In this document: one piece after another, positions 1 to 7,451 of the stretch
Layout of the letters: every line of letters starts with the position of its first letter
Position numbering within the stretch: the first letter of the stretch is position 1
Assembly (NCBI GenBank): GCA_905221605.1
Contig: CAJNDS010001791.1
Span: 672,501-690,728 of the forward strand
Direction of reading: 5' to 3'
DNA: 18,228 bases
Source: Symbiodinium natans
Lineage: Eukaryota > Sar > Dinophyceae > Suessiales > Symbiodiniaceae
Position numbers and translations under genes: made by a program
Notes under the pieces: model-generated
What the model was told of the DNA's origin: nothing
Seen by the model: the letters and a program-made list of their open reading frames with translations, nothing else
Databases searched by the model: none

Positions 1-81
1 CCATTGGAGGCTCAGCTTCCACCCCTTCCAGTTCTACGAGACATACCACTCAGAAAAGAAAGAAAAAACAGAAAGATAAAT

Positions 82-111
82 AGAGAGAGAGAGAGAGAGC
101 GAGAGCGAGAG
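82..111. repeat. (GA)n microsatellite
   Basis: Pure AG dinucleotide run to position 99, then GAGAGC-type interruptions. It lies at the same place in unit 1 of the ~335 bp repeat as the longer run in unit 3. Confidence 0.9.
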
Positions 112-761
112 TGCAGCGTGGGGGTGGGCGTGGGGAAACCCTTGCCTGCAAGCCCGCTGAAAAAGAAAAGAAGAGAGCGCGAGAGGGGGGTGGGGAAGAG
201 AGACGAGTGAGGAGCGAGAAGAAGGTGTAAACACCCCTTCTATCTTCTTGTCTACACAAAGAACGAGATAAGGGGAAAGCCAAGAGGCCCTCTCTCTCCC
301 ACGGTCTACGCTTCTCTCCATGCCCTGTGTTGTCTCATTCCCTCTCTCCTTCTGCAAATCTCTTGGAAGCTGATGCTCGTTTTTGTTTGTGCGGGCAGGT
401 GCCTCCAGGGGAGGACGCTGCCTTCATCTCATTCCGCCTTCTTGTAGCACTTTAAAAGACAAATGCGGAGATAGAGGGAAGGAGAGACAGGGTCGGGGAG
501 GGGCAATAACAAGGTAGGAAGAACATGTAAATTCCTCTTCTCTCTTCTCTTCTCCTCTTTCTTTTCCACAAGAAAGAAAACTAATATGGACTTGAGAAAG
601 GGGAAGCTAAGAGTCAAGGGACCCTTTCTCTCCCACGGTCTATGATTCTCTCTCTATGCCGCGCGTTGTCTCACTCCCTCTCTGCTTCACCAAATCTCTT
701 TCTTTGTAGCTCACCCCCTCTCGTCTTCCAATTCTACAAGGCATGCCGCCCATAAAAGAAA

Positions 762-767
<6 letters not shown>

Positions 768-808
<41 letters not shown>
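768..808. repeat. (GA)n microsatellite, about 20 copies
   Basis: Uninterrupted AG/GA run of about 41 bases followed by GAGC GAGC. It is the expanded equivalent of the run at 82-111. Confidence 0.95.
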
Positions 809-812
<4 letters not shown>

Positions 813-888
813 GCGAGCGAACAGGAAGAAGAAAGGAACAGGGTAGGAAGACATGTAAACTCCCCTCCCTTTAACAAGAAAAAACTGA

Positions 889-1075
889 TTGGGAGCATAA
901 GCTTGTCCAAATGTTTTGGAGGGCTGTGCCTGCGATTTGTCTTTTGGGCGCACATTTTGCCAAATTCTTAGGGGACAGTGCTTGCGATGTGTGTTTTGAG
1001 AGCATCCCCTTTTCCTAAATCTTAGAGGGACGGTGCTTGCGATTTGTCTTTTGGGAGCACAAAAAATCTTAGGTC
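889..1075. repeat. 52-55 bp tandem repeat, about 3.3 copies
   Basis: Units begin TTGGGAGCA / TTGGGCGCA / TTGAGAGCA / TTGGGAGCA at 889, 944, 996 and 1051, giving lengths of 55, 52 and 55. Each ends with a GCTTGCGATTTGTCTT-like block and carries a TCTTAGRGGGAC-like middle. The last copy is cut short near 1075. The unit lengths are not all multiples of three, so a coding role is unlikely. Confidence 0.85.
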
Positions 1076-1231
1076 TTCGACTCACGGTTTAGAAAACTGT
1101 GGGTTTTTGTGTGCCCTAAGTTTACTTGGCACGATAGACTCGTACTCCACACCGAAAGGTGTTACTTGGAGGCTCTTGGGTATTTAGAAGTAGGGTTACA
1201 AGAACCCTGAATAAGGTTATAACCAGTAAAA

Positions 1232-1259
1232 CCCTAAACCCAAAACCCTAAGCCCTAAA
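1232..1259 (-). repeat. Interstitial telomere-like repeat (CCCTAAA, 4 units)
   Basis: Four contiguous heptamers: CCCTAAA, CCCAAAA, CCCTAAG, CCCTAAA. This is the C-rich strand of the plant-type telomere repeat TTTAGGG, two units exact. A degenerate CTCTAGA follows. More CCCTAAA remnants appear at about 1520-1590. Confidence 0.85.
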
Positions 1260-1288
1260 CTCTAGACCGGATTGGATTTTGTTACAGG

Positions 1289-1401
1289 TTTCGGGGGTTT
1301 CGGGGGTTTCGGGTTTGGGGCTGGGGGGTTTGAGGGGTTTGAGGGAGTTTGAGGGGTTTGAGGGGTTTGAGGGTTTTGAGGGGTTTGGGTTTGAGTGGTT
1401 T
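1289..1401 (+). repeat. G-rich TTTCGGGGG / TTTGAGGGG minisatellite
   Basis: Nine-base units TTTCGGGGG occur twice, then TTTCGGG, TTTGGGG, CTGGGGGG, and a run of TTTGAGGGG-type units to about 1390. It looks like an expanded, diverged relative of TTTAGGG. The many runs of three to six G spaced by four to six bases meet the usual pattern for G-quadruplex formation on the plus strand. A period of nine keeps a frame open (repeated G-F-E), which explains the long frame there. I do not call it a gene. Confidence 0.8.
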
Positions 1402-1590
1402 GAAAAAAATCCTGAAGAGCCAAACAGAACACCGGTACGAACATGTTTGCGAATTCATAGTTACAGCTTGTTTCAGCAAGCACAAGCTTATAGGTATAGG
1501 TTGTTTCAGCTATCCCGAAGCCCTAAACACTATCCCCTGAAGCAAAAGCCACATGCAAACTCCAAAGCCTGAACCCTAAAGCCTTAACCC

Positions 1591-1688
1591 CAAGGCCGGC
1601 GGTGTTTGTTTTTTGCTTAGTGCTGGCTGCAAGGGAGCCCCACAGCCACGGCTAAAAAAAAACGCTCCTGCCAAGGCCGGCGGTGTTT
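1591..1688. repeat. 17 bp direct repeat, 81 bp apart
   Basis: CAAGGCCGGCGGTGTTT occurs identically at 1591-1607 and 1672-1688. The DNA between is a GC-rich stretch with an A9 run. It could be flanks left by an insertion or the start of a short tandem duplication. The intervening 64 bases show nothing recognisable. Confidence 0.75.
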
Positions 1689-1752
1689 ATGTTCGGTCTT
1701 TTCGCACAGATAGAGGGTGGTCTCCTTTTGTGTAAAAGAGCGTGTCAAAAGC

Positions 1753-1873
1753 CGCCCAAAAACATGTGCTGGCAACGTAATCGTGGCTCCACAACCCAGC
1801 GCGAGCTATTTGGTGGGAGCTTTAGGGGATGGAGGGGCCACGATTACGTCACCAGCACACAGGTTTTTGTGCG
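1753..1873. repeat. Imperfect inverted repeat (foldback), arms about 38-40 bp
   Basis: The core arm GCTGGCAACGTAATCGTGGC at 1768-1787 is matched in reverse complement by 1837-1856 (two differences). The match continues outward through an AAAAAC-containing segment to about 1753 and 1873. The loop is about 43 bases. No protein-coding content is visible, so it resembles a small foldback or MITE-like element. Confidence 0.7.
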
Positions 1874-2183
1874 TCAGAACTCCGGGCGCGGACCTGCACG
1901 GCCCCGGGTTTTTGTCTCTTGGCAATCAAAAACACATGCCCAGACCATGGAAAATATCGAGAAAGCGTGCGCGGATTGGTTTCCGAGCATTTAGGAAACA
2001 CAAAGGTTTAGATTCTAAACGTTTATGCTAGACCCTAGGCCCCTACAACAGGGTGGGTTAAGCAAAATTTTGATCTCTTTGTGAGAAGAGCTCCGGTGGT
2101 GTTTTCAAAAACCTTTATAGCCGTTTTAGAGTTACAACTCTGCTTGCTCTGCGAAAAGGTTCTATACAAGCGCAACATGTGCA
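1874..2183. other. No recognisable feature
   Basis: Mixed-composition DNA. It contains no telomere-like run beyond single degenerate heptamers near 2005-2040, and no frame with family-like motifs. Confidence 0.5.
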
Positions 2184-2327
2184 CTTTCAGAACACTGTCG
2201 AAGTAAAAGCATATTCCTTAGAGGTTTGTCGTTTGTCCCCTCTCTTCGTGCTCGTAGGGTTTGGTGAGGGCCCTCGAAGTTTGTCGCATGTCCCCTCTCC
2301 CTCTTTGTGCTCGTGGGCTGAGTGCCG
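2184..2327 (+). repeat. Dispersed ~140 bp direct repeat, copy 1
   Basis: It starts CTTTCAGAACACTGT and ends near CTCGTGGG. The second copy is at 2649-2781. Each copy contains two internal sub-units beginning GAGGTTTGTCG and GAAGTTTGTCG, each followed by a TGTCCCCTC-like block and then a CTCGTRGG block. It is therefore a duplicated dimer. Confidence 0.8.
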
Positions 2328-2397
2328 ATAGAGGTTAGGCCTGAAAGTCCTAGAATCATGCCGTGCTTGAATGGCCCATGCCTCGGAGCCTCGCGAG

Positions 2398-2409
2398 GCA
2401 ATCCGGCCA
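2398..2409. repeat. 12 bp perfect palindrome GCCTCGCGAGGC
   Basis: Perfectly self-complementary. The identical 12-mer recurs at 14202-14213 in an otherwise unrelated context. It may be chance or a recurrent protein-binding or modification site; the sequence alone does not decide. Confidence 0.8.
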
Positions 2410-2541
2410 AGTTGGCCATTGTATGGGGGAGAGGGGGGAGCTCTGGCGCCTGGCGCGAGCTATTTGGTCATCAAGGGCGCAGATGGGGCTGTTTGCTTAC
2501 GTTGAAGCCCCAAAACCCTATGCTGGTGATGTAATTCGTCA

Positions 2542-2648
2542 AACAGCACCCAAGTTTTGGGGACCGAGCGTGTTCAACTGGCATCCTGCTTTGGAGGACC
2601 GAGGGTACTCTAACAGCACTCAAGTTTTGGGGACCGAGCGTGTTCAAC
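2542..2648 (+). repeat. 70 bp tandem repeat, about 1.5 copies
   Basis: AACAGCACYCAAGTTTTGGG, followed by GACCGAGCGTGTTCAAC, occurs at 2542-2578 and again at 2612-2648. The 33 bases between carry a third, partial GGACCGAG. The second copy abuts copy 2 of the ~140 bp repeat. Confidence 0.85.
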
Positions 2649-2781
2649 CTTTCAGAACACTGTAGAAGTAAAAACATAGCCCTCACAGAGGTTTGTCGTA
2701 TGTCCCCTCCCTTTGTGTTCGTACGGTTTGGTGAGGGCCCTAGAAGTTTGTCGCGTCTCCCCTCCCTTCGAACTCGTAGGG
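2649..2781 (+). repeat. Dispersed ~140 bp direct repeat, copy 2
   Basis: It matches 2184-2327 along its length, with substitutions and small deletions, from CTTTCAGAACACTGT to CTCGTAGGG. Its offset from copy 1 is about 465 bases. Confidence 0.8.
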
Positions 2782-2819
2782 TGACATCGTAAGCAACTAG
2801 CACCCCATCTCAGTCTTCG

Positions 2820-3041
2820 TCCGTTGCATTCGCCAGCGTCCGGTCGTCCACGTCACTTGGGTTGTTTGTGTTTCGTTCCAGCATGTAAACAGATCAAAAC
2901 CGAAATCCAAAAGTAGGAATAGATTGGTGTTTTGCGACCAACCACGATCCCACATGCATCCCGGGGCATGCCTGGGGTATGCCAGATGCATTTTTCGTCG
3001 CTCGCAAATGGATTTGGCCATGGTTGCCCGTCGTGTTGAGG
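2820..3041 (-). repeat. ~215 bp dispersed element, inverted copy A
   Basis: The reverse complement of this segment aligns with 3297-3510 and 4026-4245 over the full length. Shared landmarks in order are CAACACGACGG, AATGCAT, GATGCATGTGGGATCGTGG, TTGGTCGC, TTTTGATCTG, ACGAAACACA and GACCGGACGCT. With copy B it forms a large inverted repeat with a ~255 bp spacer. It encodes nothing recognisable. It is probably a short non-autonomous repeat. Confidence 0.8.
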
Positions 3042-3204
3042 TCTCTATTTAGTCCTCGTTCATGAGTTCTTCGGTTCACTTTCTCTCGACCTTCAGTGTG
3101 GGATTGTTGAACATGTTGGGGCGCACAAAAGCTTTTGTCCCGAATCTTGGTCGAAAGCTGAACATGCTGCGACACTTGGGCGGTGTCCTGCATCCGGGGC
3201 CTGC

Positions 3205-3284
3205 GTCCGGGGCCTGTGTCTTTTCCACCCCGGGGTCAGGTCTATTGCGGTATGAAAAATCTTGTAGCTGCCTTTAGCAATGCA
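3205..3284 (+). repeat. ~75 bp direct repeat, copy 1
   Basis: CCGGGGCCTGTGTCTTTTC, then a GGTCAGGTCTATTG-like block, then GTAGCTGCCTTTAGCAATGCA. It corresponds to 3797-3866, which has the same block order with substitutions. Both copies lie upstream of a forward copy of the ~215 bp element. Confidence 0.65.
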
Positions 3285-3296
3285 CACCGGCATATA

Positions 3297-3510
3297 CAAC
3301 ACGACGGTTGCCAAATGCATCCCGCGGCCAACGCAAATGCATTTGGCGTGCCCTGGGGTGTATGTGGGGTCGTGGTTGGTCGCACAACACCCAAATATTT
3401 CTTTTTTTGATTTGAAATTGATCTGTTTGCACACTGTAACGAAACACAGACAGCCCAATAGACATGGACGACCGGATGCTGCGCGAATGCGTTTCCGCAG
3501 CCTGAAGACT
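3297..3510 (+). repeat. ~215 bp dispersed element, copy B
   Basis: Forward copy. It carries CAACACGACGG, CAAATGCATTTGGCGTG, GGTCGTGGTTGGTCGCA, GATCTGTTTGCACAC, ACGAAACACAGACAG and GACGACCGGATGCTGCGCGA. It is more diverged in its central part than copies A and C are from each other. Confidence 0.8.
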
Positions 3511-3787
3511 GCGTTTGGTCTTGCTTTGGTTTTGCTTTCCACACGTGCACTGATACTGATACTGTATTTTCTCCTTCTGCTTTTTCCGAAAGCGAAAAAG
3601 AGCTGAATGCATTTAGGCACGGGCCAAGAATGCGTTAACATTTTGCGCGGCTTGAAAAATGCAGTTTGTCTTGCTTTGGTCTTGCTTTTCCATATTTGCA
3701 TTCACATTCTTTCCTTTTGCGTTTTTCTAGAAGGAAAAACAGCTGAATGCATATACGCACGGGCGAAGAATGCATTTGCATTTTGGT
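3500..3787 (+). repeat. Tandem duplication of a ~145 bp unit
   Basis: Unit 1 (about 3500-3648) and unit 2 (about 3649-3787) share CTTGAARAMTGCRTTTGKTC, TTGCTTTGGTYTTGCTTT, a CTTTTGC/TTTTTC run, and AGCTGAATGCATWTASGC followed by ACGGGC and AAGAATGC. A partial third start (GACTTGAAAAACGC) appears at about 3877. GAATGCAT words recur through the block. Confidence 0.75.
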
Positions 3788-3796
3788 TTCCCGTGT

Positions 3797-3866
3797 CCGG
3801 GGCCCCTGTCTTTTCGCACGGGTTTAAGTCTATTGTGGTTTTGCAAAGAAGCAGCTAAGCGAATGC
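3797..3866 (+). repeat. ~75 bp direct repeat, copy 2
   Basis: CCGGGGCCCCTGTCTTTTC, then TTTAAGTCTATTGTGG, then GCAGCTAAGCGAATGCA. It is the diverged partner of 3205-3284. Confidence 0.65.
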
Positions 3867-4025
3867 ATTTAGCCGGACTTGAAAAACGCTTTTAGGCATT
3901 ATGCATGTTCCTTTTGATTCCGGCCTCTTTCGGAATTCTGGCAAAACATCGAAAATGCTGCTGGACGTGTTAGGGTCCTTATAGCTCTTTCTTCTTATAC
4001 ATAGACAGCAAGAGATTCGACGAGT

Positions 4026-4245
4026 CATGAACGAGGACAAACGGGAAACCGTTGCAAACCGCATGTTGCTGGCGACGAAGAATGCATTTGGCATGCACCG
4101 AGATGCATGTGGGATCGTGGTTGGTCGCACACCAATCTATTTCTATTTTGGTTTTGGTTTTGATCTGCCTACACGCTCTACCGAAACACAGACAGCGCGT
4201 TTGGCACGTGCGACCGGAGGCTGCGCGAATGCATTTTGCCAGGCC
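4026..4245 (+). repeat. ~215 bp dispersed element, copy C
   Basis: Forward copy with GAATGCATTTGGCATGC, GATGCATGTGGGATCGTGGT, TGGTCGCACACCAATCTATT, TTTTGATCTGCC, CGAAACACAGACAG and GGCTGCGCGAATGCATTT. It is preceded by GAGTCATGAACGAGG, which also flanks copy A on the other strand (CCTCGTTCATGAG at 3054-3066), so the repeat unit extends upstream of the conserved core. Confidence 0.8.
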
Positions 4246-4340
4246 CCATTGGTCTGGGCTGCTGCGCCCGCCACATCATCCGACGTTTTCGAGAGGCACG
4301 TTCGGGTTGTACGACCTCTTGTGGATTTTCCGTTTAGTGT

Positions 4341-5033
4341 TTAGGGCTTGCCGCCCAAGAGGTTTAGGGTTCCGGGTGGGTGCAGCGTTTGCCCTTAACA
4401 ATCAACCACTGCGATGCCCAGATTCCCCCACCCGCCCCCACCCCCGCCTCCGGCCCCCAAGAAACTTTGTGGGAATAGAGCGGTTTCAGGATGCTTGGGA
4501 TTGGGGGCTGGGGTTTAGGGTTGAGGGTCTAGGGTTGTTTAAGGTTTTTTGAGGTTTAGGGATATGGGGCTTTATTAGGTTAAGGGGCTGGGGTTAGGGC
4601 TTAGGGATTCTGTGGTGTAGTGTGTTGACAGAAAACTGCCGACCAATGCCGCTGAAAACTAAACTTTGAACCCTACCATTGCAGCTCAGAAGCAGCTGCT
4701 GCTGTTGCTGCTCTTGGTGTTGTCCAAAGGAATAGAAGTTGGGTTTAGGGTTGATATGGTTGGCGTGTAGGGTACAGGAGTCACGGGTAGCAAGACCCTA
4801 AACTCTGAAGACTCCAGGTCTGAAAGGCTCTGCGAAAGCGGGCCCCCAATTGAGAGGGATTTCAGGCCGTTTAGGGTCCAAGAGATAGGGGGGGGGGGTA
4901 GCCACCTGCAGGTGCCGGCGCGAGGCGCGGGGACCTGGCAAGTGGCAGTTCGTCTTCAGGGTTGTCTTATGCCGCAATCCTGAACCACACTTCGGTTTTA
5001 GGGTTACTCGGGTTCAGGGTTTAGGGTTTGTTT
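4341..5033 (+). repeat. Degenerate TTTAGGG-rich region
   Basis: GGTTTAGGG-type words are scattered over about 700 bases, densest at 4512-4610, and again at 4740-4780 and 5010-5033. Most heptamers are mutated (TTGAGGG, TCTAGGG, CTTAGGG). No coding frame of note is present. A short CAG/CTG-rich patch lies at about 4690-4713. Confidence 0.7.
4888..4914. repeat. G11 run next to a 12 bp palindrome
   Basis: An uninterrupted G run at 4888-4898 is followed by CACCTGCAGGTG at 4903-4914, a perfect palindrome, and then GC-rich GCCGGCGCGAGGCGCGG. Confidence 0.8.
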
Positions 5034-5141
5034 GGAGCTCAGACTAATTCTGCCTCGAATTTCGGAAGTGCCTCGGAGTTTTGCCCGCACACGTGGAAAC
5101 CTTGCCCCACAGCTCAAAAGGGAAGGAAAAAAAACTCCACC

Positions 5142-5181
5142 CATATATATATATATGTATATACGTATATGGTACCCCCCC
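5142..5181. repeat. AT microsatellite abutting a C run
   Basis: An ATATAT tract at 5142-5170, with GTATATACGTATATGG at its end, runs into GGTACCCCCCC. A related AT/GTACCCC junction lies at 6243-6270. Confidence 0.85.
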
Positions 5182-5272
5182 ACTCCCCCGCTCAGGCACC
5201 GACCTCAGATGACTCGCCCCACTGTCCCTTCAGTATCACTCCCAGAAGCGGATTCTCGTAAAGAAATGTTTC

Positions 5273-5365
5273 AAAAAAAAAAAAAAAAGAGATGGGTTTT
5301 TTAGGGACAGTACAACGCTTTGAAGGTCCGACGGGCTGAAAGTGCTCTACTGCCCCTAAAAAACC
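5273..5365 (+). repeat. A16 tract followed by a foldback hairpin
   Basis: An A16 run ends at 5288. GGTTTTTTAGGGACAGTA at 5295-5312 is complementary to 5348-5365 at 17 of 18 positions. A weaker inner extension pairs CGCTTT with AAAGTG, leaving a loop of about 17 bases. As RNA this would be a ~70 nt stem-loop. Whether it is transcribed cannot be seen. Confidence 0.7.
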
Positions 5366-5452
5366 TAACACCAATTCCGGGACGAAGAGACTTCGCTGTA
5401 TAGGTCCCCAGCATTAGTTTTGTAGGTTGCTTTTTGAGACAGTGCAGTTTGA

Positions 5453-6082
5453 ACAGCAATTAGGCTAATCAAACAGGTTCAACTATTTCTTAAGGACCGT
5501 GAGCTCAATATTTTGGTTCGTGAAATTGATTTAGTTAAGGGTCCGCTAATTCAGACATTTATGTATCCCTTCAGTAAAGAAATTCAGCCGGTGAAATCCC
5601 TTAACTAAGTCAACTTCCACAAACAGAAAACCTGTGTTGAACAAGGTACCTTTTGTAGTCCGCTAGTTTAATTCATTTACTTAACCCTTCAGAAAACCAA
5701 TTCAACTGTTGAAATTACTTCACTTAAGTTCGCTGCAACAAAGCCCTTCGTTGAATTAGGCACTGTATTTGTTAGCGAAAACAAAGAAAACAAGTATGAC
5801 ACTGCTTTAGCTAATCGCTTAAATGAAGCAATGAGATCAGGTTGCCAAACAAGTATACTTTGATGAATGGGTTGAACACATCATGCAATCTAGTGCTTTA
5901 CAGCCATCATTGATTTAGTCTGGTTAAGGGTGAATTAAATAAAGGATCGAAATCCGCTAGTTCAATCAATGCATTTATTTAACCCTTACATTAAGAAAAC
6001 CGATAAAGGCTCTAATTCTAGGGAAGGCCTATTTACTTATCTCATTTTTAAGCTTCTTCTTGTCCGTGTTCTGCACCTGTAA
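5453..6082 (+). pseudogene. AT-rich, broken coding-like region with an internal ~39-codon repeat
   Basis: I do not recognise a family. One frame reads open from 5453 to a TAA at 5606, resumes after it, and after a second in-frame TAA (5669) is open to a TGA near 5862. It contains plausible protein stretches such as LNILVREIDLVKG, FVELGTVFVSENK and ALANRLNEAM. Near 5840 the coding-like sense appears to shift frame (VYFDEWVEHIMQSS in the next frame). It returns to the first frame at about 5951 and runs to a TAA at 6080. Repeated units begin PLIQ at 5543, PLV-stop at 5660 and PLVQ at 5954. The first two align in frame at 39-codon spacing. The third has an insertion upstream (GAATTAAATAAAGGATC). 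The codons are TTA/AAA/GAA-rich, unlike the GC-richer flanks. The evidence for a degraded gene is frame-coherent repetition plus stops and a shift. A non-coding diverged tandem repeat is the alternative. Confidence 0.4.
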
Positions 6083-6242
6083 TTCTGGTAGGTCTGGGGA
6101 ATATAATCATTTGGCTGCCGTTAGGGGTGATAGTTCCCTTTTCCCGCGTTCGGTTGCCCCCGTATAGGGTTTAGGGCTTGTGGTTTAGGAAGTTTTCTAA
6201 GGTTAGAAGTATGGGCCCGTAATTTTGGGTTCCTTTATGCCT

Positions 6243-6276
6243 GATATATAGTACCCCATATATATATATATATATT
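6243..6276. repeat. AT microsatellite with a GTACCCC junction
   Basis: GATATATAGTACCCC followed by a TATATA run to about 6276 and then a T run. It shares the GTACCCC-plus-AT arrangement with 5142-5181. Confidence 0.85.
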
Positions 6277-7088
6277 ATTTTTTCAGGACCACGCCATCGC
6301 CAGGCGCAGACTGAGTTTCGGTTTTGGGGTTTGAGGAGCCAGGAGCTCCGTGGCGAGGGTGTCAGGGGTTTAGGTTTTCATCCATAAGCCCGACTCCCTA
6401 GGACCCCAGGCGCCCGAAGCCCAAGCCTTCGACCACGCTTTGGCCAGGCGGTCAATCAGGCCCTGCGAGGCGCAGCGCCCGGCCCCCGGAGTGGAGCTTT
6501 TGGCTTCTGGCGTTTAAGGATTTCGGGGTTTAGGGTTTAAGTTGTTGGGAGTAGTGCGTCATAGAGATAGTTCGGACACTTGTGGTTTTGGATTCGGGCG
6601 GCCCAAAAAATGGACGCAGGCACAGATTGTGCGTCTCAGCCACGATGCTGGGGTTTAGAAATCTCATCCGGGCCCTTAGAGCTGGAAATCCATGCCATGT
6701 TGGCTCGTGCGATGCACACATACCCTCACCCCCCCCCTCACTCCCCCCTCCCCGCCCATGACCTTCTGCCAGGGTTGCAGCCGAATGTTTTCAGTTTCGG
6801 TTCTAACATTGCCCCCTCAGCCTTGCGTCGGGGTTCTGCAGTTTGGCACGGGCTCAGGGTTTCAGGAGCGAATGTTCACAGGAGCCCCGCAACACAGCCT
6901 AAACGGATTCAGAAAAAAGTTGAATATGCGTTTCATGCTTGGAACGGGTTTTGTTTAGGAGGGGTCTCGGGCTTAACTAGGGATTAGAGCTTGTAGGGCT
7001 TAGGGTTTAAGTTTGGCATTTCTGGTTCAGGGTGATTTTTTAAAGTCCTGCTGCGGGCCAGAATGCGAAATTGAAATACGGTTCCGCG
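6277..7088. other. GC-rich stretch without a recognisable gene
   Basis: Contains isolated TTTAGGG words (about 6360, 6530, 6990-7010), a C-rich run at about 6727-6758, and open frames of up to about 135 codons. None of those frames shows a motif, a composition pattern or a repeat I can attribute to a family. Confidence 0.5.
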
Positions 7089-7110
7089 CTCCCAGCTTAT
7101 GGGCTGGGAG
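7089..7110. repeat. Short perfect hairpin CTCCCAGC / GCTGGGAG
   Basis: Eight-base perfect arms at 7089-7096 and 7103-7110 with the six-base loop TTATGG. No T run follows, so it is not a bacterial-type terminator. No function can be assigned. Confidence 0.6.
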
Positions 7111-7159
7111 TGGCAACCGGGCCTGCTTCCGCAAGAGCTTTCAATGCCGAGAGTAGAGA

Positions 7160-7320
7160 GGGTTCATAGGGTTGTCAGGTTTATAGGGTTTATTGGCTTT
7201 ATAGGCTGTATAGTGGGTTTAAAGAGTTCATAGGGTTGTTAGGGTCAAAAGGGGTTGCAGGCTTCATAGGCTTTGTACAAGGGTTAACTCCTAAAACCTA
7301 AAACCCTCAACCCTTGTGCT
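7160..7320 (+). repeat. Degenerate TTCATAGGG / TTTATAGGG repeat
   Basis: GGTTCATAGGG, GGTTTATAGGG, GGTTTATTGGC, TTTATAGGC, GTTCATAGGG and CTTCATAGGC are spread over about 120 bases. Short CCTAAAACCC words of the opposite orientation follow at about 7293-7312. It looks like another derivative of the telomere-like repeat. Confidence 0.65.
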
Positions 7321-7451
7321 CGTTAAAATCCCGAGTTCTTGCCGAGCTTGGAGTTGCGCAGTCGTTTCCATGGGCTTTCAGTGTTTGGGGTCTGTGCTCG
7401 CATAGTTACCAGCGATTGTGCTGGCAATAGTGAAGCTGCTGCCAGAACGCC

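Larger units (their letters stand above)
1..890. repeat. Three diverged ~335 bp tandem units with GA/CT tracts
   Basis: Landmarks recur in the same order. CAAATCTCTT occurs at 355 and 691 (offset 336). CCCACGGTCTA occurs at about 299 and 633. A GTAAAC/GTAAATT-plus-pyrimidine segment occurs near 227, 526 and 855. TTCTACRAGRCATRCC occurs at 33 and 731, with a weaker match near 440. I read this as unit 1 at about 1-360, unit 2 at 361-700, and a truncated unit 3 from 701 that runs into a different tandem repeat at 889. Open frames across it are only SL- or RE-rich low-complexity translations of the GA/CT tracts, so I call no gene. Confidence 0.7.

Noticed and set aside
1279-1572. G/F/E-rich frame over the G-rich minisatellite
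   Set aside because: It arises from the 9-base TTTGAGGGG unit. There is no independent evidence of coding.
7089-7110. Rho-independent terminator-like hairpin
   Set aside because: No U tract follows, and nothing else in the window suggests bacterial transcription units.
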